Of a DNA stretch of 64,000 nt, positions 16,309 to 24,506 are shown one piece after another. How positions within the stretch are numbered: position 1 is the first letter of the stretch; each line of letters opens with the position of its first letter. The DNA lies in the NCBI GenBank assembly GCA_963791635.1, contig CAWBTC010000017.1, positions 868,001 through 932,000 on the forward strand, given 5' to 3'. The DNA is from VFMC01 sp963791635. GTDB taxonomy: Bacteria > Actinomycetota > Acidimicrobiia > Acidimicrobiales > Ilumatobacteraceae. Made by a program: the position numbers and the translations under genes. The notes under the pieces are model-generated. The model made no database searches, had not been told where the DNA came from, and was given only the letters and a program-made list of their open reading frames with translations.

Positions 16309-17943
16309 ATGCTGTCGGGCATGGGGAAGATGATCGAGGGACATGCCGGCCAGCAGGCAGTTGCGGCGATGATGCAGTTCGGCACCGACGTGATGTTCAC
16401 GTTGAACGGCGGCCACATCTGGCCGCTCTACGACGCGGCGCGAGACCAAGGGATGCGGGTGGTCGACACCCGGCACGAACAGACGGCAACGTTCGCCGCC
16501 GAGGCCTACGCCAAGCTCACCCGCAAGCCGGGCTTCGCCGCGCTCACGGCCGGCCCTGGCATCACCAACGGTGTCTCCGCGATCACGAGTGCGTGGTTCA
16601 ACGGCTCGCCGGTCGTGGTGATGGGCGGTCGCGCCCCCGAGGGTCGATGGGGATCCGGTTCGTTGCAGGAGATGGACCATGTGCCCGTCGTGCAGTCGAT
16701 CACCAAGTCGGCCGTCACGGTGAAGGACGCGAACCAGGCAGCCGCCGCAGTGCACGCTGCGGCGTCGCTCAGCATGACTCCGCACCGCGGTCCGACCTTC
16801 CTCGACTTCCCGCTCGACGTGTTCGGCGCCGCCAGTGGTGAGCTGCCGGCGGTGGACAAGTGCACCGGCAAGGGCGCCGCGCCCGACGACGCCGAGGTGG
16901 CCACGCTGGCGAACCTGATCGCCAACGCCGAACGACCGGCGTTCATCGTCGGCAGCGACGTGTACTGGGACGGAGCCTGGGACGAGCTGAAGGCTGCGGT
17001 CGAGCACCTGCGTGTGCCGTGCTTCTTCAACGGCCTCGGCCGTGGCACGTTGCCGGCACGCCACGAACTGTCGTTCCTGCGCACCCGCGGTCTGCTGAAG
17101 AAGCGGGCCGACCTCGTGGTGGTGCTCGGCACGCCGCTCGACTTCCGGCTCGGATTCGGCCGCTTCGGCACGGCGCAGGTGGCCCACGTGGTCGACAGCG
17201 TCGCCCAGCGCGCCGGTCACGTGAGCGTTCCGACGGTGTCCGGCGACAGCGCGCTCGTGCTGCGGGCGCTCGCGAACTACTCGGGCAGCCGCGTGGATCA
17301 CGAGGACTGGATCATCGAGTTGCGAGCTGCCGAAGAGGCAGGCCGAGCATCGGATGCCGCACTGCTCGGCGCCGACTCGTCGCCGATCAAGCCCAGCCGC
17401 ATCTACGGCGAGCTCGCAAAGCGCCTCGCCGACGACGCGGTCGTGATCTGTGACGGCGGTGACTTCGCCTCCTACGCCGGCAAGTTCGTCGAGGTGCAAC
17501 AGCCCGGATGCTGGCTCGACACCGGACCGTACGGCTGCCTCGGCAACGGCCTCGGCTACACCACGGCCGCCCGCGTGGCCCGGCCCGACAGCCAGGTCGT
17601 GCTCCTCCTCGGCGACGGCGCAGCCGGCTTCAGCCTGATGGACGTCGACACGCTCGTGCGCCACAACCTGCCGGCGGTGATGGTCGTCGGCAACAACGGC
17701 ATGTGGGGTCTGGAGAAGCACCCGATGCAAGCGATCTACGGCTGGGACCTGGCCTGCGACCTCCAGCCCGGCTGCCGCTACGACCAGGTGGTGACCGCCC
17801 TCGGCGGCGGTGGCGAGCTGGTCACCGATCCGGCTCAGATCGGCCCGGCACTCGACCGCGGCTTCGCCTCCGGTGTGCCGTACCTCGTCAACGTCGTGAC
17901 CGACCCGACTGACATCTACCCGCGCTCGTCCAACCTCGCCTGA
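16309..17943 (+). CDS. Thiamine-pyrophosphate enzyme, acetolactate-synthase-like
   Basis: About 544 residues with the three-domain layout of TPP enzymes. The N-terminal domain has TLNGGHIWPLYDAARD and VDTRHEQTATFAAEAYAKL, where Glu57 is the expected TPP-activating glutamate. The middle domain runs about 190-320. The C-terminal domain contains LLGDGAAGFSLMDVDTLV (GDG about 435) followed by VGNN, the Mg2+/TPP-binding motif. It resembles the family annotated as acetolactate synthase large subunit or 2-hydroxyacyl-CoA lyase in actinobacteria. No small regulatory subunit or ketol-acid reductoisomerase is adjacent, so a catabolic lyase role is at least as likely. ATG 16309 is used, and ATG 16321 or 16330 are possible. 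Confidence 0.85.
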   Translation: MLSGMGKMIEGHAGQQAVAAMMQFGTDVMFTLNGGHIWPLYDAARDQGMRVVDTRHEQTATFAAEAYAKLTRKPGFAALTAGPGITNGVSAITSAWFNGSPVVVMGGRAPEGRWGSGSLQEMDHVPVVQSITKSAVTVKDANQAAAAVHAAASLSMTPHRGPTFLDFPLDVFGAASGELPAVDKCTGKGAAPDDAEVATLANLIANAERPAFIVGSDVYWDGAWDELKAAVEHLRVPCFFNGLGRGTLPARHELSFLRTRGLLKKRADLVVVLGTPLDFRLGFGRFGTAQVAHVVDSVAQRAGHVSVPTVSGDSALVLRALANYSGSRVDHEDWIIELRAAEEAGRASDAALLGADSSPIKPSRIYGELAKRLADDAVVICDGGDFASYAGKFVEVQQPGCWLDTGPYGCLGNGLGYTTAARVARPDSQVVLLLGDGAAGFSLMDVDTLVRHNLPAVMVVGNNGMWGLEKHPMQAIYGWDLACDLQPGCRYDQVVTALGGGGELVTDPAQIGPALDRGFASGVPYLVNVVTDPTDIYPRSSNLA

Positions 17944-17988
17944 CGCGTCGATGCCCGACGCCGTGGTTGTGATGCGGATCGGTCCGGT

Positions 17989-18345
17989 TCAGCCGCAGAC
18001 GGACGCAGGGGCCGGAACGATCGCTCCGGCGGGGTCGAGGTCGAACATCGTCGACTCGTCGCGCAAGTAGCCCTCGGTCACGAGCTCGGCTTCGGCTGCC
18101 GGCGCTGCACCTTCGAGCATGGTGAAGGTGTCGATCGCTGTCTGCAGCGTCTCTCGTTCGGTGCCGCACGAGAGGTCGGCCACGACAGGGACGGCTTCGA
18201 CGCCGTCCTGGATCTGCTCGGCCACGCTGCCTGCGGTCTCCTCGATCGCCTCGCCCGCAGCGCACGCACTCGCAGCGACCGGCAGTGCGAGCGTGATGGC
18301 AGCGAGAGCGAGGGCGAGGTGGTGGCGGCGGGTGCCGGCACTCAG
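17989..18345 (-). CDS. Small secreted protein, probable CTG start
   Basis: A 118-residue exported protein of unknown function. The N-terminus has RRHH followed by LALALAAITLALPVAASACAAG, a signal peptide with a possible lipobox cysteine (ASAC). The mature part is acidic and helical (EAIEETAGSVAEQIQDGVEAV), with two later cysteines (LSCGTE and the C-terminal VCG) that could form a disulfide. The frame has no ATG, GTG or TTG near the signal peptide. CTG at 18345 overlaps the thioesterase stop as CTGA, the same geometry as the ATGA/GTGA couplings elsewhere. A GTG at 18341 exists in another frame and would need a frameshift. Coupled translation from CTG is my preferred reading. Confidence 0.55.
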   Translation of the reverse strand: MSAGTRRHHLALALAAITLALPVAASACAAGEAIEETAGSVAEQIQDGVEAVPVVADLSCGTERETLQTAIDTFTMLEGAAPAAEAELVTEGYLRDESTMFDLDPAGAIVPAPASVCG

Positions 18346-18719
18346 TGCGCTTTGCTGTGAAATCGGTCGACCTCCACCAGGACCCGGGTGACCTTTCCTG
18401 CGGCCACCAGCCCTCTGGTATCGGATGCCGAGACGGTGAACATGAGTCGCCGACCCTCGATCTTTTCGAGCGTGGCCTCGGCCACGACCTCGACGCCGAT
18501 GGCCGTCGGTTGGAGGTGATCGATCTGGACACGCATCCCGACGGTCGTGTGACCCGCTGGCAGGCGGCCGCTCAACGCGGCGCACGTCGCCTCCTCGCAC
18601 AGAGCGATCAGCCGCGGGGTGCCGAGCACGTCGACGGTTCCCGAACGCAACGCGCGGGCGGTGTCGGCGTCCGCCACCACCATCGTCGCCTCGCCACGAA
18701 GCCCCACCTCGATGCTCAC
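18342..18719 (-). CDS. Thioesterase family protein (FlK-like hotdog fold)
   Basis: A 125-residue hotdog-fold protein resembling fluoroacetyl-CoA thioesterase FlK and related acyl-CoA thioesterases. GTG 18719 starts the sequence. DVLGTPRLIALCEEATCAAL is the characteristic helix with a glutamate in place of FlK's active-site region. It is followed by TTVGMRVQIDHLQPTAIGVEV with the His, and a C-terminal strand GLVAAGKVTRVLVEVDRF. It probably hydrolyses small acyl-CoA esters. Divergent from tldD at 18798, and followed by the small secreted protein with a CTGA overlap. Confidence 0.82.
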   Translation of the reverse strand: MSIEVGLRGEATMVVADADTARALRSGTVDVLGTPRLIALCEEATCAALSGRLPAGHTTVGMRVQIDHLQPTAIGVEVVAEATLEKIEGRRLMFTVSASDTRGLVAAGKVTRVLVEVDRFHSKAH

Positions 18720-18797
18720 GAGGGGTCACCTTAGGACCGGAGCGGACCCACGAGGAACCCGGGTGGCCGGCCGGTGTCGGTCGGTAGGCTCCGCAGG

Positions 18798-20189
18798 ATG
18801 ATCGACCAAGACGTGCTCACGCGGGTGCTCGGGACGGCGGTGAGGAGCGGCGCCGACTTCGCAGAGGTGTTCGCGGAGGACAAGCGGTCCACCTCTGCCG
18901 GCCTCGACGATGGACGGATCGAGCAGGTGACGAGCGGTCGCGACCGCGGCGCCGGCATCCGCGTCGTGAAGGGTGACACCACTGGCTTCGCCCACACGGC
19001 CGACCTCACCGAGGGAGGTCTGCTCGCGGCCGCCGCGTCTGCCGCGGCCGCGGCCAGCCAGGGTGGCGGTGGGGTGCGAGAGGTGGCACTGACACGTCGG
19101 CAGGGGACGCACGTGAACACCGTGGAGCGCGCTCCCGACGAGGTACCCAAAGCCCTCAAGGTCGAACTGCTCCGCAGGATCGACGAGGCGGCCCGGTCCG
19201 CCGGCGCGTCGATCGTGCAGGTGTCAGCCGGATACGGCGACAGCAGCCGCCGCATCCTCGTGGCCAACACCGACGGTGTGCTGGCCGAGGACGAGCAGGT
19301 TCGCTGCCTCGTGCGGATGAGCGTTGTCGCCAACGGTGACGCCGGCATGCAGACCGGGTTCCAGAGCGCGGGCCAGACCATCGGCTTCGAGATGTTCGAC
19401 TCGGTCGATGTCGAGGAGCTCGCACGTGACGCGGCGCGCATGGCGATCACCAAGCTCAGTGCCCGTCCCGCACCGAGCGGCTCGGTGCCGGTGGTCATCA
19501 AGCGGGGCAGCGGTGGGGTGCTGTTCCACGAGGCGTGCGGACATGGTCTCGAGGCCGATCTCGTCGCAAAGGGCGCGAGCGTGTATCGCGGCAAGGCCGG
19601 CGAGCTCGTTGCCTCACCGCTCGTCACGCTCGTCGACGACGGCACGATGAGCACCGAGTGGGGTGCGATCGGCATCGACGACGAGGGCCACCCGAGCCAG
19701 TACAACGTGCTCATCCAGGATGGTGTGCTCACCGACTACATGTGGGACTACCTGCGTGCCCGCAAGGAGAGCCGGGCGCAGAGCGGCAACGGCCGCCGTC
19801 AGAGCTACATGCACCTGCCGATGGTGCGGATGACCAACACCTACGTGCTGAACGGCACGGAAGAACCCGATGACATCGTGCGGGCGACCGAGAGCGGCGT
19901 GTACGTCGCCAAGCTCGGCGGCGGCAGCGTGAACACCGCCACCGGCGACTTCGTGTTCGGCATGACCGAGGCATACCTCATCGAAAACGGTGAGATCACC
20001 GAACCGCTGCGCGAGGGCAACCTCATCGGCAACGGCCCGCAGGTGTTGCGCGACATCGACCTGCTCGGCAACGACTTCGCGATGGGCAACCCCGGAACCT
20101 GCGGAAAGGACGGACAGGGGGTGCCCGTGGGCGACGGTCAGCCCACGCTGCGGGTGAAGACGATGACGATCGGCGGCACCGCGGCATGA
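18798..20189 (+). CDS. tldD: TldD-type metalloprotease subunit
   Basis: Subunit of the TldD/TldE zinc protease, which trims and degrades unfolded peptides and matures some ribosomal peptide products. FHEACGHGLEAD carries the HExxxH zinc motif that distinguishes TldD from TldE. The N-terminal domain includes AEVFAEDKRSTSAGLDDGRIE, and the C-terminus reads VYVAKLGGGSVNTATGDFVFG and NPGTCGKDGQGVPVGDG, all standard. ATG 18798 (MIDQDVLTRVLG) is chosen over an upstream GTG at 18774. The stop overlaps the tldE start (ATGA), giving a strictly coupled pair. No precursor peptide gene is evident next to it. Confidence 0.94.
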   Translation: MIDQDVLTRVLGTAVRSGADFAEVFAEDKRSTSAGLDDGRIEQVTSGRDRGAGIRVVKGDTTGFAHTADLTEGGLLAAAASAAAAASQGGGGVREVALTRRQGTHVNTVERAPDEVPKALKVELLRRIDEAARSAGASIVQVSAGYGDSSRRILVANTDGVLAEDEQVRCLVRMSVVANGDAGMQTGFQSAGQTIGFEMFDSVDVEELARDAARMAITKLSARPAPSGSVPVVIKRGSGGVLFHEACGHGLEADLVAKGASVYRGKAGELVASPLVTLVDDGTMSTEWGAIGIDDEGHPSQYNVLIQDGVLTDYMWDYLRARKESRAQSGNGRRQSYMHLPMVRMTNTYVLNGTEEPDDIVRATESGVYVAKLGGGSVNTATGDFVFGMTEAYLIENGEITEPLREGNLIGNGPQVLRDIDLLGNDFAMGNPGTCGKDGQGVPVGDGQPTLRVKTMTIGGTAA

Positions 20190-21538
20190 GCGACTTCGAG
20201 AGCGCGCTGCAGCAGATCGCCGATGGTGTCATCGCCCAGGCGAAGCCCGGCGAGCACCTCGAGGCCTACGTCTCGCGCGACAGCGAGACCGACATCCGGG
20301 TGTACGAGGGCGAGATCGAGCACTTCGTGAGCGCCCAGAGCGAGGGGATCGGCATCAGGGTCATCCGCGACGGCCGCACCGGCTTCGCGTACGCCGGCAC
20401 CCTCGACGGCCAGGCGATCGCTGACGTACTCGCCGAAGCGCGTGACAACGTCGAGTTCGGCACGCCGGATGAGTGGGCAGGTCTTGCCGAGCCCGATGGC
20501 GTCGACGTGGTGCGTCAGGAGTTGTGGAGCGACGTGCTCGCCGGCTTCGCCACCGACCGCAAGATCGAGCTCACCAAGGAGCTCGAGCGTCTGGCGCTCG
20601 CCGCCGATTCACGGGTGCGCATCGACGACGCCAACTACAGCGATGTCGCCGCCGAGAACGCCGTGGCCACCACGAGCGGCATCCGTCGCTCGGGTCGGGA
20701 GAACGGCTGCTACGTGAGCGTCAGCACCCTCGCGGACGACGGCGACGAGACCCAGACCGGCTTCGGATTCAGCGTCGGCCGCTCGCCCGAGGAGTTCGAC
20801 CTCGCCAAGGCGGCAAAGGAAGCTGCCGATCGCGCCACCCGTCTGCTGGGAGCCACCAAGCCGGCGAGCCGTCGTCTCACGGTGGTGCTCGACCCGTTCG
20901 TCACCGCCCAGTTCCTCGGCATCATCTCCAGCACGCTGAACGGCGAAGCCGTGATCAAGGGCCGCAGCCTGTTCAAGGACCGGATGGGCGAGACGGTGGC
21001 GAGCCCGCTGTTCACCCTCGTCGACGATCCCACCAATCCGCTGGCATACACCGCCACCGAACTCGACGGCGAGGGCCTGGCCGCTCGCCGCAACGTGCTC
21101 GTAGATGGCGGCGTCCTGAAGGGCTTCGTGCACAACAGCTACAGCGCACGTCGGGCCAACACGGTCAGCACCGGCAATGCGGTGCGCGGCGGCTTCAAGG
21201 GCACCCCCGGCGTCGGCTGCCTCGCGTTGCAGGTGCAGCCGGGCGCTCGCTCGCAAGCGGAACTGGTCGCCGATGTCACCGATGGCGTGCTCGTGCAGCA
21301 GGTGGCGGGCCTGCACAGCGGTGTGAACCCGATCAGCGGCGACTTCTCGACCGGTGCCTCGGGCCTGCTGATCACCAACGGCCAGATCGGAGCGCCCGTG
21401 CGCGAGTTCACCATCGCCTCCACGTTGCAGCGGATGCTGCTCGATCTCATCGAAGTGGGTGGCGACATCGACTGGCTGCCGATGCGCGCTGCGGGCGTGA
21501 GTCTGGTGATCGGCGACATGACCATGTCGGGTGCGTGA
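20186..21538 (+). CDS. tldE: TldE/PmbA-type metalloprotease subunit
   Basis: Partner of TldD, forming the heterodimeric protease. It has 450 residues. It starts MSDFESALQQIADGVIAQA and contains AYVSRDSETDIRVYEGEIEHF, then the central SRRLTVVLDPFVTAQFLGIISSTLNGEAVIKGRS. It ends VGGDIDWLPMRAAGVSLVIGDMTMSGA. As in other TldE proteins, the HExxxH motif is missing. It overlaps tldD by 4 bp. Because one half carries the metal and the other shapes the chamber, both are needed for activity. The gene converges on apbE. Confidence 0.93.
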   Translation: MSDFESALQQIADGVIAQAKPGEHLEAYVSRDSETDIRVYEGEIEHFVSAQSEGIGIRVIRDGRTGFAYAGTLDGQAIADVLAEARDNVEFGTPDEWAGLAEPDGVDVVRQELWSDVLAGFATDRKIELTKELERLALAADSRVRIDDANYSDVAAENAVATTSGIRRSGRENGCYVSVSTLADDGDETQTGFGFSVGRSPEEFDLAKAAKEAADRATRLLGATKPASRRLTVVLDPFVTAQFLGIISSTLNGEAVIKGRSLFKDRMGETVASPLFTLVDDPTNPLAYTATELDGEGLAARRNVLVDGGVLKGFVHNSYSARRANTVSTGNAVRGGFKGTPGVGCLALQVQPGARSQAELVADVTDGVLVQQVAGLHSGVNPISGDFSTGASGLLITNGQIGAPVREFTIASTLQRMLLDLIEVGGDIDWLPMRAAGVSLVIGDMTMSGA

Positions 21539-21579
21539 TCGCTCGCGGGCGGGCCGTGCGGATCACCCCTGTTCGGTGG

Positions 21580-22338
21580 TCAAGCCGCGCTCGTGTTCAC
21601 CAGGACGCCGTCGTGGGTGACGGCGAACGCCTGGTACTCGTCGAACTGACCCACCCAGTCGAGGCCGCCGGGCCCCATCGCGCACGCGGTCGTGGCGAAG
21701 GCATCGGCCCAGGTGAGTGAGGGACCGATGACGGTCACCGATGCCCACGTGTCGGCGTCAGCTCCTGTTTCATCCCACAGGTGCATGCCACGTTCTGCAG
21801 TCCCCGATGTGGCGACGGCCCCGCCGATGACGGTGATCCCGGTGATCACCGCGCTTCGCTTCGACGGATCTGCGATCGCGATCGTCCAGCAGTCGCGGCC
21901 CGAGGGCTGGCCGTGGACGACGATGTCGCCGCCCACACCCATGTACCAGTGCTCGAGTCCGTGTTCCACCAGCAGGCGGCTCGCTCGCTCGGTGGCCCAG
22001 CCCTTCACGAACCCGGCGGGATCGAGCCGACCGCGGGCACGGATGTCGAACGCGCCGTTGCTGGCGTGCTCGAGCCAGGTGCAGGCATCGACGACGTCGA
22101 TCACCTCGGACGAGCAGTCGACGAGGTCGAGCTCGCCGCGGTTCACACGGCTGATCTCGCTCGAGGGTCGAAACGTGCTGAACATCTGCTCGAGGCGTTC
22201 GAGCTCGACGAGCACAGCGTCGATCGCTCCGTCGGCGATCCGCGGGTCGATGTCGTCGTGGACGTGGATGCTCGCGACCGTGCCCATCACCTGGGCATGG
22301 CGGCGCATCGCTGCACGGTTCGGGTGGGCGGCACCCAT
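21580..22338 (-). CDS. apbE: FAD:protein FMN transferase (ApbE family)
   Basis: Mg2+-dependent flavin transferase that splits FAD and attaches FMN covalently to a threonine in FMN-binding domains. It has 252 residues. The segments MGTVASIHVHD, FSTFRPSSEISRVNRGE, LDPAGFVKGWATERAS, YMGVGGDIVVHG and GGAVATSGTAERGMHLWD carry the usual substrate- and metal-binding residues. No export signal is evident, so it may act in the cytoplasm or be a non-lipoprotein form. ATG 22338 overlaps the upstream FMN-binding gene's stop (TGATG). Its own operon supplies a plausible target with a SGATIT site. Confidence 0.93.
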   Translation of the reverse strand: MGAAHPNRAAMRRHAQVMGTVASIHVHDDIDPRIADGAIDAVLVELERLEQMFSTFRPSSEISRVNRGELDLVDCSSEVIDVVDACTWLEHASNGAFDIRARGRLDPAGFVKGWATERASRLLVEHGLEHWYMGVGGDIVVHGQPSGRDCWTIAIADPSKRSAVITGITVIGGAVATSGTAERGMHLWDETGADADTWASVTVIGPSLTWADAFATTACAMGPGGLDWVGQFDEYQAFAVTHDGVLVNTSAA

Positions 22339-23000
22339 CAGCCGACCTGACCCGAGGCGACCGCGTCGAGGATGGCCTGGAGCGACTGCTTGTAGGCGTT
22401 GGCGGTGATGGTCGCGCCGGAGATGCCGTCGAAGTTCGTGCCCTGCGCGACCACGGCTCGCTCGTTGAGCACCGGCACCGCTCGGTCGTTGATCTGCACC
22501 GACTTGCTCTTGCTGTCGGGAGTGATCGGTGCGTCCGACCAGCAGATGGTTCCGTCGGCCGCGACCGATGCCTGCACCTGAACCGGTCCCCACTTCGTGT
22601 TGACGGTGGGGCCGTTGTAGGTGGTGCACGTCGGGACGGGCGCCACGGTGGTGGCAACCGTTGCCGGTGCCGTGGTCGCCGTGGTCGCCGTGGTCGCCGG
22701 CACGTTCGCGGCCGGAGCGGTTTGGGCGGTGGTCGATTCGGTGGCAGCCGGCGTGGTCGGCGTGGAGATGGAGACCGTGGAGATGGAGACCGTGGTGAGG
22801 GAGACCGTGGCGGGGGTGATCGAGACGCCACCGACGCTCTCGCTCGCATCGCTGCCCGCGTCGACGATGGTGGAGGGGCGATCGAGGACGCTGAGCAGGA
22901 AGCCGCTGGCAGAGGTGAGTGCGATGGCGGGAAGGGCTCGGCGGGCGAGGCTCGGGTGCTGACGGGCGCGGGGACGTCGGGGGGTCATGGGGGTCACCAC
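22338..23000 (-). CDS. FMN-binding domain protein (covalent flavinylation target)
   Basis: About 220 residues: an Arg-rich N-terminus, one hydrophobic segment (ALPAIALTSASGFLLSVL), a long Thr/Ala-rich low-complexity linker (roughly residues 60-120), then an FMN_bind domain. The domain ends in NFDGISGATITANAYKQSLQAIL. The SGATIT motif matches the (S/T)GA(T/S)xT signature, in which the last threonine receives FMN from ApbE. The linker and membrane segment place the flavin domain outside or at the membrane. GTG 23000 or 22997 overlaps the upstream stop (GTGA), and ATG 22988 is another possible start. It probably hands electrons onward from the membrane flavoprotein. Confidence 0.88.
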   Translation of the reverse strand: MVTPMTPRRPRARQHPSLARRALPAIALTSASGFLLSVLDRPSTIVDAGSDASESVGGVSITPATVSLTTVSISTVSISTPTTPAATESTTAQTAPAANVPATTATTATTAPATVATTVAPVPTCTTYNGPTVNTKWGPVQVQASVAADGTICWSDAPITPDSKSKSVQINDRAVPVLNERAVVAQGTNFDGISGATITANAYKQSLQAILDAVASGQVG

Positions 23001-24421
23001 CAGGAGTGTTCGAAATGAAGGTCGGACGAGTCGATGCCGGCTCGGCGAAGGCCGTTGCGCGCAGCCGAGAGCAGACGATCGGGACCGCAGAGCACAGCCA
23101 CCCTGTCAGCGACATCGGGAACGGCGGTGCGCAGCGCCGCGGCAGAGAAGGGGTCGCGGACCGAGAGCGACGCCGACGGGCCGACGAGCGTGAGCACGCG
23201 GCCGTTGCGTCGAGCCGCGAGAGCGACCAGTTCGTCGTGGTGGACGAGCTCGGCCTGGCTGTGGGCCCGGTAGAGCACCACTGGCTCGGCGCTCGGCGGC
23301 AACACCTCGAGCATCGCTCGTGCGGGGGCGATGCCGACGCCGCCGACAACGAACAGCACCTTTCGGCCGTCCGTGATGTCGGGGGTGCACACCCCGTACG
23401 GGCCGTCGACCGCCACACGTGTGCCGATCGGCAGCGACGCCAGCATCTGCGACGCGTCGCCGCGGTCTTTGATCGTGAACCGCAGACCGTCCTGTCCGGG
23501 AGCTTCCGACAGCGAGAAGGGATTGGAGCGCCACCAACCGTCGGCGGTGAGGGCTCGAAGGAAGCAGAACTGGCCGGGGGAGCCACGCATCGACCGAAGG
23601 CGGCGGCCGTGCAGGCGGACGGCGACGATGCCCGGTGCGACCGGCTCGATCGACTGGATGCGCAGCGGGCGCACCACCGAACGGATCACTCGACCCCAAC
23701 GTCCCCAGACCAGGGTGGTGGCCACCACGACGTGGAGGACGATCCACGTCCAGCGGGCGATCGCGTCGTCGGTGAAGTCGGCGCCGATGACGATCTGATG
23801 CCCGAACGACAGCGCGAAGCCGAGGTACGCCGTGAGGTGCAGGAAGTACCAGGTTTCGTACGAGAGTCGGTTGCGCATCGTGCGCAACGAGGTGACCGTG
23901 ACGATGCCGATCAGCAGTGCGCCGATCGTCGCGCCCGCCATGTACGGCTCGCGGCCGGTGAGGTCGGCGATCGCCGCCCCCCAGTGCCCGTCGACTTGCC
24001 ACGCGACGAGGGCAGCGGCGACGTGCACGCCGACGAGGACCGCCATCGCCTCGCCGAGGAGACGGTGCCAGTTGAACAAACGGTCGAGGCCGTAGCGACG
24101 CTCGAGGATCGCGGGACGGGCGGTGAACACCAGCCCGACCAGGCCGGCCGCCGAGGCGGCGAGCCCGCTCAACTGGGTGATCCCGGTGGCGATGCCAGTG
24201 GTGCCCTCGGTGAAGCGGGTGAGGCCGCCGTGCATCGACCACATGCCGACCACGAGAGCAACGTACGCGCCCACACACCAGGCGATGTCGGAGTCGAGCA
24301 CCCGCGACCGGCGCGCCGGAGGGAGGAGACGGCGCGCCGTCGCGGTGCTCTGGGCAGCCGCCCCAGTGGGGGAGGTGGCACCGGCCCGGGGGAAGGTCGG
24401 TGCATCGAGGCGGCTGCTCAT
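22994..24421 (-). CDS. Ferric-reductase-like transmembrane flavoprotein with FAD/NAD(P) reductase domain
   Basis: About 475 residues. The N-terminal half has about six membrane helices (for example CVGAYVALVVGMWSMHGG, YMAGATIGALLIGIVTVTSL, WTWIVLHVVVATTLVWG) and conserved histidines (WHRLLGEAMAVLVGVHVAAA, YFLHLTAYLGFALSFGHQ) expected to hold heme. The C-terminal half is a ferredoxin-NADP-reductase module: PGQFCFLRAL, WRSNPFSLSEAP (FAD, RxxS-type), VAVDGPYGVCTP, VGGVGIAPARAML and LCGPDRLLSA (NAD(P)). It should carry electrons from NAD(P)H across the membrane. It is the first gene of an operon with the FMN-binding protein and apbE. ATG 24421 or 24430 are both possible. Confidence 0.88.
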   Translation of the reverse strand: MSSRLDAPTFPRAGATSPTGAAAQSTATARRLLPPARRSRVLDSDIAWCVGAYVALVVGMWSMHGGLTRFTEGTTGIATGITQLSGLAASAAGLVGLVFTARPAILERRYGLDRLFNWHRLLGEAMAVLVGVHVAAALVAWQVDGHWGAAIADLTGREPYMAGATIGALLIGIVTVTSLRTMRNRLSYETWYFLHLTAYLGFALSFGHQIVIGADFTDDAIARWTWIVLHVVVATTLVWGRWGRVIRSVVRPLRIQSIEPVAPGIVAVRLHGRRLRSMRGSPGQFCFLRALTADGWWRSNPFSLSEAPGQDGLRFTIKDRGDASQMLASLPIGTRVAVDGPYGVCTPDITDGRKVLFVVGGVGIAPARAMLEVLPPSAEPVVLYRAHSQAELVHHDELVALAARRNGRVLTLVGPSASLSVRDPFSAAALRTAVPDVADRVAVLCGPDRLLSAARNGLRRAGIDSSDLHFEHSWW

Positions 24422-24506
24422 GGACCACATGCTGGACCCCGACCGTGTGACCCGACTCTGACGAAGGTGTGAGTCCGGTGAGAGGCGTTCGACCTCGACG
24501 ACCGCG

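Noticed and set aside
20186..21538. TTCGTGAG inside tldE as a third family B palindrome
   Set aside because: The string occurs in coding sequence at about 20324 but the matching CTCACGAA arm and core are missing.
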